Assembly: GCA_004297775.1 (NCBI GenBank)
Contig: SCUE01000033.1
Coordinates: 29,085-93,084, forward strand
DNA from: Chloroflexota bacterium
Lineage (GTDB): Bacteria > Chloroflexota > UBA6077 > FW602-bin22
Length of the DNA stretch: 64,000 nt
Direction: 5' to 3'
Position numbers and translations under genes: made by a program. Below, one piece after another: positions 54,262 to 62,817 of the stretch (positions within the stretch are counted from its first letter, which is position 1; each line of letters begins with the position of its first letter). The notes beneath the pieces were generated by a model. It ran no database searches, was not told the origin of the DNA, and was given only the letters and a program-made list of their open reading frames with translations.

Positions 54262-55974
54262 CTACGGAGCGCTGATCACGCGGACCGTGCCCTCAGTCCC
54301 GTTCACTTCGATGAGTTCGCCGTCGCGAATGCGTGTCGTCGCGCCAGCCACGCCGACGACCGCCGGAATGCGGTATTCGCGGGCCACGATCGCGCAATGG
54401 CCCAGCATCCCGCCCGACTCGGTGACGACCGCGCCGACCGATGCGAACAATGGCGTCCACGCGGGTGACGTGCTCTCAGCAATGAGGATCTCGCCCGGTT
54501 GAATGCGCGACGTGTCGCCGAGGCGACGCGCGATCCGTGCTCGCGCTCGGACGATGCCAGCCGAGGCGCCGACGCCACGCATCATCGTCTCATCGCCCGC
54601 CAATGCTTTGGCAGAGCGGAAACGCGCCGAGGCGCGGCCAACCGCGTCGAGGGGTGGCGGCGCGGGTGGCGCCGGTGTTCCGAGTTCCATCGGAGGGCGG
54701 ATGCTTGCGAATCGGTCCATCTCCGCGCGGCGTTCCGCGATGATTTCGCGATGATCGGATGACGTGTCGGCCGCGACCGCGGCAAGAGCCTCATCTGGCC
54801 AAAGCATAAAGACGTCGTCCGGCCGTTCGATCGTGCCCCGCCGGGTTAGGCGATGCCCGATTTCGACGAAGACGCGGCGCACTTTGTACGTGCCACGCGT
54901 ATCGATCCAATACCCGTGATCCTCGGTCAAGACGACGCCAAGTTGCGCGGCCGGTAAAAGGAACTCAAAGCGGGCCCGGTCGGATTCGGGCAGTGCCGCC
55001 AGCCGAGCCCGAGCTCGCGCGGTTGCCTCCTCACGCTCGTTGGCCAGCCGGGTCAGCCGCGCGTCAGGGTCGGCGTCGGGGCGCCAAAGCATCTCGCGTA
55101 GACTCTTGACGGCCGGGGTCGGGTCCTCGACCCATGATGGATTGCTCGGCAGCCAGTTCTCGTAGCGCTGGCCGTACTCCGCGATCGCGCGATCGAACGC
55201 CTGGACAAACGCCTCGGCGGCTGGCATTGCGCGCAGGCGCGGCATCACGTTGGACGGGTCCATTTCAGCCAGGATGCGCGCGACCTCGGGGATCGTCTCC
55301 GCGACCTTGGCGACGTGCCAGAGCGCACGCCCGGTCTCGGTCGTCTTGTTGGTGAAGCCCTGCAGAAATACCTGCAACTCGAGGTGGGGTGTGTCGCCGA
55401 AAAGATCGACGTACAGCTGCTGAAAAAGCGCGATCGCGGCGTATCCCGGCGTGAGAATCAGGAAATGCAGATTCCAGAGGCGCGCCATACGACGGATCGA
55501 TTCCTCGCCATGCATCGCCAGGGCCGCGTCGGTGGCGGACGCGCGGTCGAATGCCTCCCACCATGCGTGGTGGCCGCGCAGCTCGGGGAGCCAGTCGTTC
55601 TCCCAGGTTGGGCGTTGTGTCGCGATCGCCGCCTCGATGCGCGCGTCGCTCTCGCGCGCGATCCGCGCCCGCTCGTCTTCCGACAGAGGCAAGGGATTCT
55701 GCGCCAGGTAGTAGTAGGTGTTGATCCGTCGGACTTCGGTCCTTTGCGCCGCTTGACCGTAGTGCCGCCGCGCGGCGTCCATGCCCTGCCAGACCATGCG
55801 TCCATCGATCGTAAAGTCGAACGGCGTCATCTGGGTGAACCAGTGTGACTGGCCGAACCGCCAGTGCAGAAACGCGTCCGACGGGTCGTCCCACCGAACC
55901 GGGAAACCCGCGGGGATCGGGAACGGCGCGCGGGGATTCGTGTTTGCGGTCGACACTTTGACCCTTCTATCCAT
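54262..55974 (-). CDS. PEP-utilising-enzyme mobile-domain protein without ATP-grasp domain
   Basis: A 570-residue protein. The C-terminal 100 residues are the swivelling phosphohistidine domain of PEP synthase-like enzymes: ESGGMLGHCAIVAREYRIPA, with His526 as the phosphate carrier, then VVGVAG. The middle part (about 335-425: RVFVEIGHRLTRRG then RPDDVFMLWPDEAL) resembles the linker of rifampin phosphotransferase and PEP-synthase-like proteins. No ATP-grasp domain is present, so the phosphate donor must be a separate subunit or PEP. The start is ATG 55974, or GTG 55956, which has AGAAGG just upstream. It sits between the MFS gene and the importer operon. The substrate is unknown. Confidence 0.78.
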   Translation of the reverse strand: MDRRVKVSTANTNPRAPFPIPAGFPVRWDDPSDAFLHWRFGQSHWFTQMTPFDFTIDGRMVWQGMDAARRHYGQAAQRTEVRRINTYYYLAQNPLPLSEDERARIARESDARIEAAIATQRPTWENDWLPELRGHHAWWEAFDRASATDAALAMHGEESIRRMARLWNLHFLILTPGYAAIALFQQLYVDLFGDTPHLELQVFLQGFTNKTTETGRALWHVAKVAETIPEVARILAEMDPSNVMPRLRAMPAAEAFVQAFDRAIAEYGQRYENWLPSNPSWVEDPTPAVKSLREMLWRPDADPDARLTRLANEREEATARARARLAALPESDRARFEFLLPAAQLGVVLTEDHGYWIDTRGTYKVRRVFVEIGHRLTRRGTIERPDDVFMLWPDEALAAVAADTSSDHREIIAERRAEMDRFASIRPPMELGTPAPPAPPPLDAVGRASARFRSAKALAGDETMMRGVGASAGIVRARARIARRLGDTSRIQPGEILIAESTSPAWTPLFASVGAVVTESGGMLGHCAIVAREYRIPAVVGVAGATTRIRDGELIEVNGTEGTVRVISAP

Positions 55975-56113
55975 CGTGAGGCTGTGCCTCGACCGGTCGC
56001 CTCGTCGCCGCCGGGTCAGGGGCCGCGTATGTTAACGCTCGCACGGTCGGCACGCGGTCGCCGTGTCTGGGCGACGCGACTGCGTCCACGGCACGCGCGG
56101 CACGGCCATCTGG

Positions 56114-57346
56114 TTATGCGGTCGTCTTCTCCGATGACGACGATCCGCGGAGCGACCAGGCGATCCACGCTCCGGCGGCGCTCAATGCGCAGGCAGTCAC
56201 CAGGAATGAGGCACGGAATCCGAAGACCGCCGCCGCCGCCGACCCGATCAGCGGTCCGGTCGCGTTGCCAAGCGCCATCGCGGACGCCGTGAGACCAAAG
56301 ACCCACCCTCGACGATCCGGCGGCGCCAGGAGCCCAATCATCGCCATCGAGACCGGCATGATGGCGCCGGCGAACGCGCCGGTGATGGCCCGGAGCACAA
56401 GCAACTCCCACGGAGATTGAACGAGTGCCTGCGGCAGATACAGGATTCCCGAGGCAAGCGCCGCGAAAGCAAGAACGCGCCGGTGGCCGACTCGGTCGCC
56501 CAGGCGGCCACCGATCGCGGCGGCGGCGGCGCCCGAGACCGCGGCCGCGCCCAGGATGGTGCCGGCGATCGATGCCGCGGCCGTTTCAGAATCGATGAGT
56601 TGAACGATGAACAGCGGCAAGACCGGCGCGATCGCGGTTTGGCCCGTTTGCGCGACGAAGATGGAGATAACGACCGCCCGGACGCGCGGGAAATCACGCA
56701 TCACCGCGAGGTTGGCGCGCCAGGTCGGTCGTTCGCGTGTCGGCGGCCGCTCGAAGCGCTCGTGCACGAAGAACACGACCGACACGCCGGACAGGAAAAG
56801 TAACCCGCCCGTGACGAGGAAAGAGGCGCGGAATCCATAGGTATCCGCGACGAAGCCGCCGAGAACCGGGCCAAACGACGCGCCCACGAACGCGCTGGTC
56901 GCCATCAGACCCATCGATTGCCCGAGCTTGCTTGGTGGAACGATTGCCGCGACCAGCACCCGTGTGGCCGATAGCGTACCCGCGAAGATGCCCTGGACCG
57001 CGCGCGCGACCAGGAGTTGCCGAACGTCGTCGATTGCCGCCATCGCCGCGACAACCACGCCGCCACTCAGGATCGAGCGGGATACCATCGGCTTTCGGCC
57101 GTATCGGTCGGCCCAGGTTCCCCAAACCGGGGCCATCACTGCCTGCGTCAACGCCGCGATCGAGGCGATTGCGCCGGCCCACACGGCCGCCTGGCTCGGA
57201 TCGGTCACGCCGAGCACGCGGACATACAGGGGCATGAACGGGAGAACGGCCGCGAAGCCAATCATCGCGATCGCCTGACTCAACCAAAGGACCGCGAAGG
57301 TTCGCTGCCACCCGGGCTGCCCGCCATCGTCGGGTGACTGACTCAC
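56114..57346 (-). CDS. Major facilitator superfamily transporter (DHA1 drug-exporter-like)
   Basis: A 410-residue protein with about twelve membrane spans. Motif A between spans 2 and 3 reads GTWADRYGRKP, and its partial repeat in the second half is GGRLGDRVGHRR. The pattern fits MdtG-like multidrug or metabolite exporters. GTG 57346 gives the conventional N-terminus; a TTG 17 codons upstream is a less likely start. It lies 139 bp before the PEP-domain gene on the same strand and may export the product or intermediate of this block, or be unrelated. Confidence 0.88.
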   Translation of the reverse strand: MSQSPDDGGQPGWQRTFAVLWLSQAIAMIGFAAVLPFMPLYVRVLGVTDPSQAAVWAGAIASIAALTQAVMAPVWGTWADRYGRKPMVSRSILSGGVVVAAMAAIDDVRQLLVARAVQGIFAGTLSATRVLVAAIVPPSKLGQSMGLMATSAFVGASFGPVLGGFVADTYGFRASFLVTGGLLFLSGVSVVFFVHERFERPPTRERPTWRANLAVMRDFPRVRAVVISIFVAQTGQTAIAPVLPLFIVQLIDSETAAASIAGTILGAAAVSGAAAAAIGGRLGDRVGHRRVLAFAALASGILYLPQALVQSPWELLVLRAITGAFAGAIMPVSMAMIGLLAPPDRRGWVFGLTASAMALGNATGPLIGSAAAAVFGFRASFLVTACALSAAGAWIAWSLRGSSSSEKTTA

Positions 57347-57467
57347 CGTGGGCAGGATATCAGTCTCGCATGCGCGCCACGCGCTCGGGGCCGACAAGCC
57401 GGGTTCCTGTCATGCGCGAGCGGTGTGATTCTGTGAGGTTGTATGGTTACTGAGGAGAAAGCTGAGC

Positions 57468-58307
57468 CTAGACGGCGGCCCCGACCGGAACGGTGTCGGT
57501 CGGCTGGTACGCCGGTAACCCGCAGAAGGCGTCGTAGTCGATGAGCTCAGTGATCGTCGGCGAGTCGCCACACATCGGGCACATCGGATCGCGCCGAATC
57601 TTGACCTCGGAGAACTCCATCGCCATCGCGTCGAAGATGAGGAGCCGACCGATCAATGGATCGCCCTCGCCGAGGATCAACTTCAGGACTTCGACCGCTT
57701 GAATCGAGCCGACGATGCCCGGGAGGACACCGAAGACGCCGGCTTCAGCACAGTTGGGCACCGCGCCGGCTGGCGGTGGCGACGGGAACAAGCAGCGATA
57801 GCACGGTCCGTCCTTCGGCTTGAAGACCGTGACCTGACCGTCGAACTGGAAGATCGAGCCATGCACGACCGTCTTGTCGAGCATCACCGCCGCGTCATTG
57901 GTCAAGTAGCGTGTCTGAAAGTTGTCCGTACCGTCGACGATGATGTCGAAGTCACGAAAAACGTCGAAGACGTTGTCGGAATACAGTCGCTGCTGAAACG
58001 GCACAACCTTCACGTCCGGATTGATCGACGCAATCGTGCGCGCCGCCGATTCGACCTTTGGCAAACCGACAGTGTCGACGCGATGGAGGATCTGGCGCTG
58101 CAGATTTGACAGGTCGACCGTGTCGAAGTCCACGATCCCGAGCGTGCCGACCCCGGCCGCGGCGAGGTACAGCGCCGCCGGTGAACCCAATCCTCCCGCG
58201 CCAAGCAGGAGAACGCGGGCGTTCATCAGCTTCTTCTGGCCCATCGCGCCAACCTGCGGCAGCAATATGTGCCGGCTGTATCGGCGAATCTGCTCTTCGG
58301 TAAACAT
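57468..58307 (-). CDS. E1-like adenylyltransferase (MoeB/ThiF/MoeZ-N type) activating a sulfur-carrier protein
   Basis: A 279-residue enzyme that adenylates the C-terminal glycine of a MoaD/ThiS/CysO-type carrier. The nucleotide-binding loop is GAGGLGS (37-42). DFDTVDLSNLQRQ is the Mg/ATP region. Zinc ligands are Cys169, Cys172, Cys243 and Cys246, and Cys186 is the conserved active-site cysteine. There is no C-terminal rhodanese domain, which the longer MoeZ has, so sulfur must come from elsewhere. The ATG has GGAGGAG upstream. The preceding gene encodes its likely carrier substrate. Confidence 0.92.
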   Translation of the reverse strand: MFTEEQIRRYSRHILLPQVGAMGQKKLMNARVLLLGAGGLGSPAALYLAAAGVGTLGIVDFDTVDLSNLQRQILHRVDTVGLPKVESAARTIASINPDVKVVPFQQRLYSDNVFDVFRDFDIIVDGTDNFQTRYLTNDAAVMLDKTVVHGSIFQFDGQVTVFKPKDGPCYRCLFPSPPPAGAVPNCAEAGVFGVLPGIVGSIQAVEVLKLILGEGDPLIGRLLIFDAMAMEFSEVKIRRDPMCPMCGDSPTITELIDYDAFCGLPAYQPTDTVPVGAAV

Positions 58308-58344
58308 GCCCTTCTACTCCTCCGTAATGACACACACGCTTCGT

Positions 58345-58358
58345 GTTTGCTTGCAAAC
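58345..58358. promoter_or_regulatory. Palindrome upstream of the E1 gene
   Basis: GTTTGC-TT-GCAAAC is a 6-bp-arm inverted repeat, 37 bp before the ATG of the E1 gene. The site could be bound by a regulator of this sulfur cassette. It could also be a chance palindrome, as short ones are frequent. Confidence 0.3.
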
Positions 58359-58390
58359 CGTGCTCGGGTGCGACGGCGTGGTCGTCGCCA

Positions 58391-59074
58391 TCACCGCACC
58401 TCCACCGGCACCTCAGAAATGACGCTGTCGACGATGCGAAATGCGCGCGCGACCGGCGCGGCGCGATCGCTCAGCGACACGATCAGATAGATCGAATCCG
58501 GGTAGTACGCCAGCCGCACATCGGTTGGCGACGGATACGCCTCCGTGTGCGTGTGGGAGTGGTAGATGGCGATCAGATCCTCGCCCTGCTGGTCGATGTC
58601 GTCGAACACGCGAATCTGTTCGCGTGGATCCATCACATAGAGGACCGGGCTCGCCTCGGTGTTCGTCATGCGATGGATGCGCTTCGCGACGAGGCCGGAT
58701 CCGGAGAGAAGGCCGCAGCACTCGTTCGGGTACTCGGCGTCCGCGTGCGCGACCATGTCATTGAGGTGGATGCGCTCGATGACGAGGCTGTCCGATCCAC
58801 CGGCCAGCATTGGTACGAACGCGACTTCATCGTTGTTGGTGAGCGCGGTATGCTTGCCCGCCATGGCGCGCGCTTCCTCTCCGTTGACGTAGACATTGAC
58901 ATAATTCTTGAAGTCGTCGTCGGCCCAGATCTCGGCTTTCATACCCGGGTGCAGCGCGTCGAGCGTATCGATGAGGTCGAGCAATTGGGCGCCCTCAGCG
59001 AGCGTGACCGCAACGTGCGTCGTGCCGGACGTCAAGCGTCGGTACGGTGTCGGGATGTAGACGTTTACAGTCAT
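58391..59074 (-). CDS. Fusion of MoaD/ThiS sulfur-carrier domain with a JAMM (M67) desampylase domain
   Basis: A 227-residue fusion. Residues 1-93 form a beta-grasp sulfur-carrier domain ending in Gly92-Gly93, the site that is activated. Residues 97-227 form a JAMM metalloprotease with Glu118 (NECCGLLSG) and the zinc signature HSHTHTEAYPSPTD (His172, His174, Ser182, Asp185). In Mycobacterium tuberculosis, CysO and the JAMM enzyme Mec+ are separate proteins; here they are one chain, so the JAMM half would free the GG terminus or cut carrier-cysteine adducts. The stop of cysteine synthase overlaps its ATG (ATGA). Confidence 0.93.
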   Translation of the reverse strand: MTVNVYIPTPYRRLTSGTTHVAVTLAEGAQLLDLIDTLDALHPGMKAEIWADDDFKNYVNVYVNGEEARAMAGKHTALTNNDEVAFVPMLAGGSDSLVIERIHLNDMVAHADAEYPNECCGLLSGSGLVAKRIHRMTNTEASPVLYVMDPREQIRVFDDIDQQGEDLIAIYHSHTHTEAYPSPTDVRLAYYPDSIYLIVSLSDRAAPVARAFRIVDSVISEVPVEVR

Positions 59075-60000
59075 GTGATCGTCCTGAAGTTCTGGGCCAT
59101 GCTCAGGTACCGCTCTCCGGTATCACACAGGAGTGTGACAACTGTACTCCCCGGGGGCATTGACTCGGCGATGCGACGGGACGCCCAGACGTTGGCGCCC
59201 GACGAAATTCCGACGAGAAGACCGTTCTCCTTGGTCAGGCGCCGCGCGGTCTCATAGGCATCTTCGTCGGTCACGGTGATGATGTCGTCGATGATCGAGC
59301 GATTCAGAATGCCGGGTATGAATCCGGCGCCAATGCCATGGATGCGGTGAATACCTGGCCGTCCGCCGGAGAGCACCGGGGCCCGCGCCGGTTCGACCGC
59401 GACGATGCGCGTGTCCGGCCATCGCGCCTTCAGGATCTCGCCGACGCCGGTGATCGTCCCGCCGGTGCCGACACCGGCGACGAACGCGTCCACTCGGAGT
59501 CCGCGCGAACTGACCGCATCGACAATCTCAGGGCCCGTCGTGCGCCGATGAGCCTCCGGATTGGCCGGATTCGTGAACTGCTGCGGCATGAAGTAGCCGT
59601 TCTCGCGCGCGAGACGCTCGGCCGCAAACACCGCCCCGGACATGCCTTCGATTGCCGGCGTCAACACGAGATCCGCGCCAAAGAGCGTCAAGAGCGCGCG
59701 TCGTTCCTGGTTCATGTCATCCGGCATCGTCAGGACGAGCCGGTAACCGCGCACCGCGCTGACGAGTGCGAGGCCGAGCCCGGTGTTGCCGCTCGTCGGC
59801 TCGACGAGAGTATCTCCGAGCCGGATCTGGCCGGCGTCCTCGGCCGCCGCGATCATAGAGAGCGCGATGCGATCCTTTACGGACCCGCCGGGGTTGGCGG
59901 ATTCCAGTTTCGCCCAGATCCCGGTCCGGCCAACCCGCGGTTGGTCGACGCACACAAGCGGGGTATTGCCGATCAAGGCGACAGCGTTGTCACGAATCAT
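59071..60000 (-). CDS. Cysteine synthase (CysK/CysM family)
   Basis: A 309-residue fold-type II PLP enzyme forming cysteine from O-acetyl- or O-phosphoserine and a sulfur donor. Lys42 in NPGGSVKDRIA forms the internal aldimine. PTSGNTGLGLA binds the PLP phosphate. QFTNPANPEAHRRTTGPEI and VAGVGTGGTITG are conserved. Whether it takes free sulfide or carrier-bound sulfur (as CysM does) is suggested by the adjoining MoaD-JAMM and E1 genes. It starts at ATG 60000; a longer upstream frame has no conserved sequence. It diverges from the methyltransferase gene 23 bp away. Confidence 0.92.
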   Translation of the reverse strand: MIRDNAVALIGNTPLVCVDQPRVGRTGIWAKLESANPGGSVKDRIALSMIAAAEDAGQIRLGDTLVEPTSGNTGLGLALVSAVRGYRLVLTMPDDMNQERRALLTLFGADLVLTPAIEGMSGAVFAAERLARENGYFMPQQFTNPANPEAHRRTTGPEIVDAVSSRGLRVDAFVAGVGTGGTITGVGEILKARWPDTRIVAVEPARAPVLSGGRPGIHRIHGIGAGFIPGILNRSIIDDIITVTDEDAYETARRLTKENGLLVGISSGANVWASRRIAESMPPGSTVVTLLCDTGERYLSMAQNFRTIT

Positions 60001-60023
60001 GACTGAACCGATCGTATCAATTA

Positions 60024-61112
60024 ATGGGTGAATTGGCGAAAGGCGCCGCCGACATTCTGCGCGCCCGGATCGCCGAACGCGGACCGATTTCGTTCTCGGA
60101 ATTTGTGGAGATTGCACTCTATGACCCGGAATGGGGCTATTACAGCCGCGTCGCGGTCGGGCGCGACTTCGTGACGTCGCCGCGAACCTCGCCGGCGTTT
60201 GGCCACCTGCTCGGTCGCTTTGTCGCCGACGCATGGCACGCGCTCGATCGACCGAACCCGTTTTTCGTCGCCGAATTCGCGGCTGGTGACGGGACGCTTG
60301 GCGCCGACATCCTTGCCTGGTTGTCGGCGCGCGAACCCGGCTGCGCGGCGGCCACCCGGTACCTGGCCGTCGACCGCCAGGCTGTGAGTGACGCGAGCGG
60401 ACCGCTATTTCGTGTCCGCGGAGATGCCGCGCATCCCCCCACTAACCCATTCGATGGCGTCGTACTGTCGAACGAGCTGTTCGATGCCCTTCCGTTTGAC
60501 CGCATTGTCAGCACCGAACTGGGTTTGCGCCAGACGATGGTCGATTGTCTGGGGCGCGATCTGGTGTCACGGGTCGGACCGGCCGTGACCGACGCAATCC
60601 TGCGGCATTTCAACGCCCTCGCCATCAGGCCGTCGATCGGTCAGTTACTCGATGTTTCGGTGGTGGCGCCACAGGTCTACCGGGCATTGGCGCGATCGCT
60701 TCGGCGTGGCTTCATTGTCACGATTGATTACGGCGCCGAGGCGACCGATCTCTATGGAAGTCGGCACTTCGCGGGAACGGCGCGCGGATACTCTCGTCAC
60801 GCCGCGGTCGACGATCTCCTGGTCCGGCCGGGCGAACAGGACCTCACGTCGCACGTGGATTTCACGACCCTTCGCCGGGTGGGCGAGGAGGCTGGCGCGC
60901 AAACCGTCTGGTCTGGTGCGCAGGCTGATTTTCTGCGCGCCCTCGATCTGGCCAAATGGATCGAGCGACTTGATCCGCGCCACCTGAGTCACGTCGACTA
61001 TCACAATGCACGCTTCGGCGCGCTCGAACTCGTGAATCCATCCGGCACAGGGCGATTCCGCGTGCTCGTCCAGTCGCGCGGCGCGCCGGGGCGACTCGAC
61101 CGGCTGGTATAG
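60024..61112 (+). CDS. MidA/NDUFAF7-like (DUF185) SAM-dependent methyltransferase
   Basis: A 362-residue protein. GPISFSEFVEIALYDPEWGYY at the N-terminus is a signature of the family, as is FVTSPRTSPAFGHLLGRFV. The SAM-binding motif is FVAEFAAGDGTLG, followed by VVLSNELFDALPFDR. Eukaryotic relatives methylate an arginine of the respiratory complex I subunit NDUFS2. The role in bacteria is less clear. The ATG at 60024 is 23 bp from the divergent cysteine synthase gene. Confidence 0.9.
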   Translation: MGELAKGAADILRARIAERGPISFSEFVEIALYDPEWGYYSRVAVGRDFVTSPRTSPAFGHLLGRFVADAWHALDRPNPFFVAEFAAGDGTLGADILAWLSAREPGCAAATRYLAVDRQAVSDASGPLFRVRGDAAHPPTNPFDGVVLSNELFDALPFDRIVSTELGLRQTMVDCLGRDLVSRVGPAVTDAILRHFNALAIRPSIGQLLDVSVVAPQVYRALARSLRRGFIVTIDYGAEATDLYGSRHFAGTARGYSRHAAVDDLLVRPGEQDLTSHVDFTTLRRVGEEAGAQTVWSGAQADFLRALDLAKWIERLDPRHLSHVDYHNARFGALELVNPSGTGRFRVLVQSRGAPGRLDRLV

Positions 61113-61113
61113 T
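61108..61113 (+). promoter_or_regulatory. -10 element before the DUF624-like gene
   Basis: TATAGT ends 9 bp before GTG 61123 and overlaps the last bases of the upstream methyltransferase gene. The predicted start of transcription is within a few nucleotides of the start codon and no ribosome-binding site is visible, so the message may be leaderless. Confidence 0.5.
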
Positions 61114-61122
61114 GCCGGCTTC

Positions 61123-61851
61123 GTGGGTAGGGCATTTCGCGCGTACTTCTCGGGCCTTGCCGATACTTACGGCGAGCTTTTCCCCGTCGTGGGGATGAAC
61201 GTTCTCTGGATTGCCCTCTCGACGCCGCTTCTGGCGCTGGGTGCGGTGTTCATCCTCGTCGGAGTGGGCGTTGGTGGGCCGACGAACGAGATGCGCGACG
61301 CGCTCCAATCGACGCTCGCGATCCTCCTGATCGTGGCACTCGCGCTCGGCCCCAATCCAGCCGCGGCTGGCATCTATCTCTGGGCAAATTATCTGGTGCG
61401 CGACGAGCGCGTCGAGTTCTCTCTGGTATGGCGTGGCCTTCGTGAGTACTGGTGGCCAGCCGCGAAGCTGTTCGGAATCAGCGTCATCGGCTACGCGCTG
61501 CTGATCGCAAACGCCGCTTTCTACCTTGCGAGTGACCAGATCGCCTTGAAGATCTTCGGCATCGTCTGGATCTACGCGATCTACTTCTGGACCTCAATGC
61601 AGATGTACCAACTCCCGCTGTTGATCGAGCAGGACGACAAGCGAGTTCGCCTCGTCCTCCGCAATGCGTTCTTTCTCGCGTTCGCGAACGTTCTCGACAC
61701 GTTGGCCCTGACAATCCTAGTTGTCGTCACGCTCGCACTCAGCCTGGTGATCGCAATCCTGATCGCGCTCGTCGCCGGCGCGATGATCGCGATCGTTAAC
61801 ACGCGCGCCACCCATCTCCTGCTCGAGCGCCATCGCCCGGCGACGACGTGA
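61123..61851 (+). CDS. DUF624-like (YesL-type) membrane protein
   Basis: A 242-residue protein with about five membrane spans (23-47, 62-82, 108-128, 140-160, 185-220). The N-terminal FSGLADTYGELFPVVGMNVLW and the final ALVAGAMIAIVNTRATHLLL resemble YesL/DUF624 proteins, which often accompany carbohydrate uptake genes. No catalytic motif is visible. It starts at GTG 61123 and its stop overlaps holA (GTGA). The function is unknown. Confidence 0.7.
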   Translation: MGRAFRAYFSGLADTYGELFPVVGMNVLWIALSTPLLALGAVFILVGVGVGGPTNEMRDALQSTLAILLIVALALGPNPAAAGIYLWANYLVRDERVEFSLVWRGLREYWWPAAKLFGISVIGYALLIANAAFYLASDQIALKIFGIVWIYAIYFWTSMQMYQLPLLIEQDDKRVRLVLRNAFFLAFANVLDTLALTILVVVTLALSLVIAILIALVAGAMIAIVNTRATHLLLERHRPATT

Positions 61852-62810
61852 TCCATCTCGTCGTCACCGGAATCGCCGGCGGGGCACATCTCGATCGGCT
61901 GAAGGCGGCGCTCGGCGACCCAGCGACGGCCGCATTGAACACGACCACGCTCGACGCCGATCGGTTGCAGACCTCGGACCTCGCCTCGGCGTGTGAATCG
62001 ATGCCGTTCCTGTCGAATCGTCGGCTGGTTCTCGTCCGCGGCATCGATGGCAAGGCGGCCGGCCGCGTCGACACGCTGGCCTGGCTCGTCGAGTACCTCG
62101 ACCGCGTTCCAGAGACGACCGACCTCGCGTTCCTCGTGGATGGCGCGGCGCCCGATGCGCTGGCCCCGGCGATTGCGCGCCTCGTCGAGGCAGGTCGGGC
62201 GATTGTGATACGCGACGCGATTCTCGATGAATCGAGCGCGATTTTGTGGTTACGTTCGCGGGCGCGTGAGCAAGGGGGCGCGATCGGTGCAAATGCCGCG
62301 GCCGCGCTCGTCCAGGCCGTCGGTGTTGATTCGCGCGCACTTGCTCACGAGCTGGACAAACTCATCTCTGCGTCCGGCGACGTTGAGATCTCTCCCGCCA
62401 TGGTCGGCGAACTCGTCGTCACCGCGTTCGATGCGCGGGTGTGGGACCTTACCGACGCGTTCGGCTCGCGCAATGGCTCAGCGATCGCGCGCGCTTGGCG
62501 CCGGCTCCGCGCGCAAGGCGAGGATTCGCACCGACTCCTGCCGTTGATTGCGCGCCAAGTGCGTCTGATAGTCCTCACACTCGACGCGGGTTCACGCGGC
62601 GTTCGGCCGGACAGCCTCGCGGGTTACCTCGGGGTTTCGCCCGGAATCGCCCGGAAAGCCGCGGACCAGTCGCGACGATGGTCGCCGGCGCGGGCTCGGT
62701 CCGCCTACGGCGCGCTCGTGGCGGCCGACTGGGCCGAGAAGTCGGGCCAAGGCGAACTCGACGACCGGCTCGAATCGCTGCTCGCGGAAATTGTGGGAAG
62801 CCGTGTTTAG
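61848..62810 (+). CDS. holA: DNA polymerase III delta subunit
   Basis: A 320-residue clamp-loader subunit. It begins IHLVVTGIAGGAHLDRL and retains the AAA+-like fold with the small helical domain (FDARVWDLTDAFGSRNGSAIARAW) and the C-terminal helical collar. The Walker A lysine is absent, as expected for the delta subunit. It opens the beta clamp during replication. It starts at GTG 61848 overlapping the upstream stop. It converges on lexA with a 7-bp gap. Family assignment relies on these segments and the length. Confidence 0.85.
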   Translation: MIHLVVTGIAGGAHLDRLKAALGDPATAALNTTTLDADRLQTSDLASACESMPFLSNRRLVLVRGIDGKAAGRVDTLAWLVEYLDRVPETTDLAFLVDGAAPDALAPAIARLVEAGRAIVIRDAILDESSAILWLRSRAREQGGAIGANAAAALVQAVGVDSRALAHELDKLISASGDVEISPAMVGELVVTAFDARVWDLTDAFGSRNGSAIARAWRRLRAQGEDSHRLLPLIARQVRLIVLTLDAGSRGVRPDSLAGYLGVSPGIARKAADQSRRWSPARARSAYGALVAADWAEKSGQGELDDRLESLLAEIVGSRV

Positions 62811-62817
62811 GGGAGAG

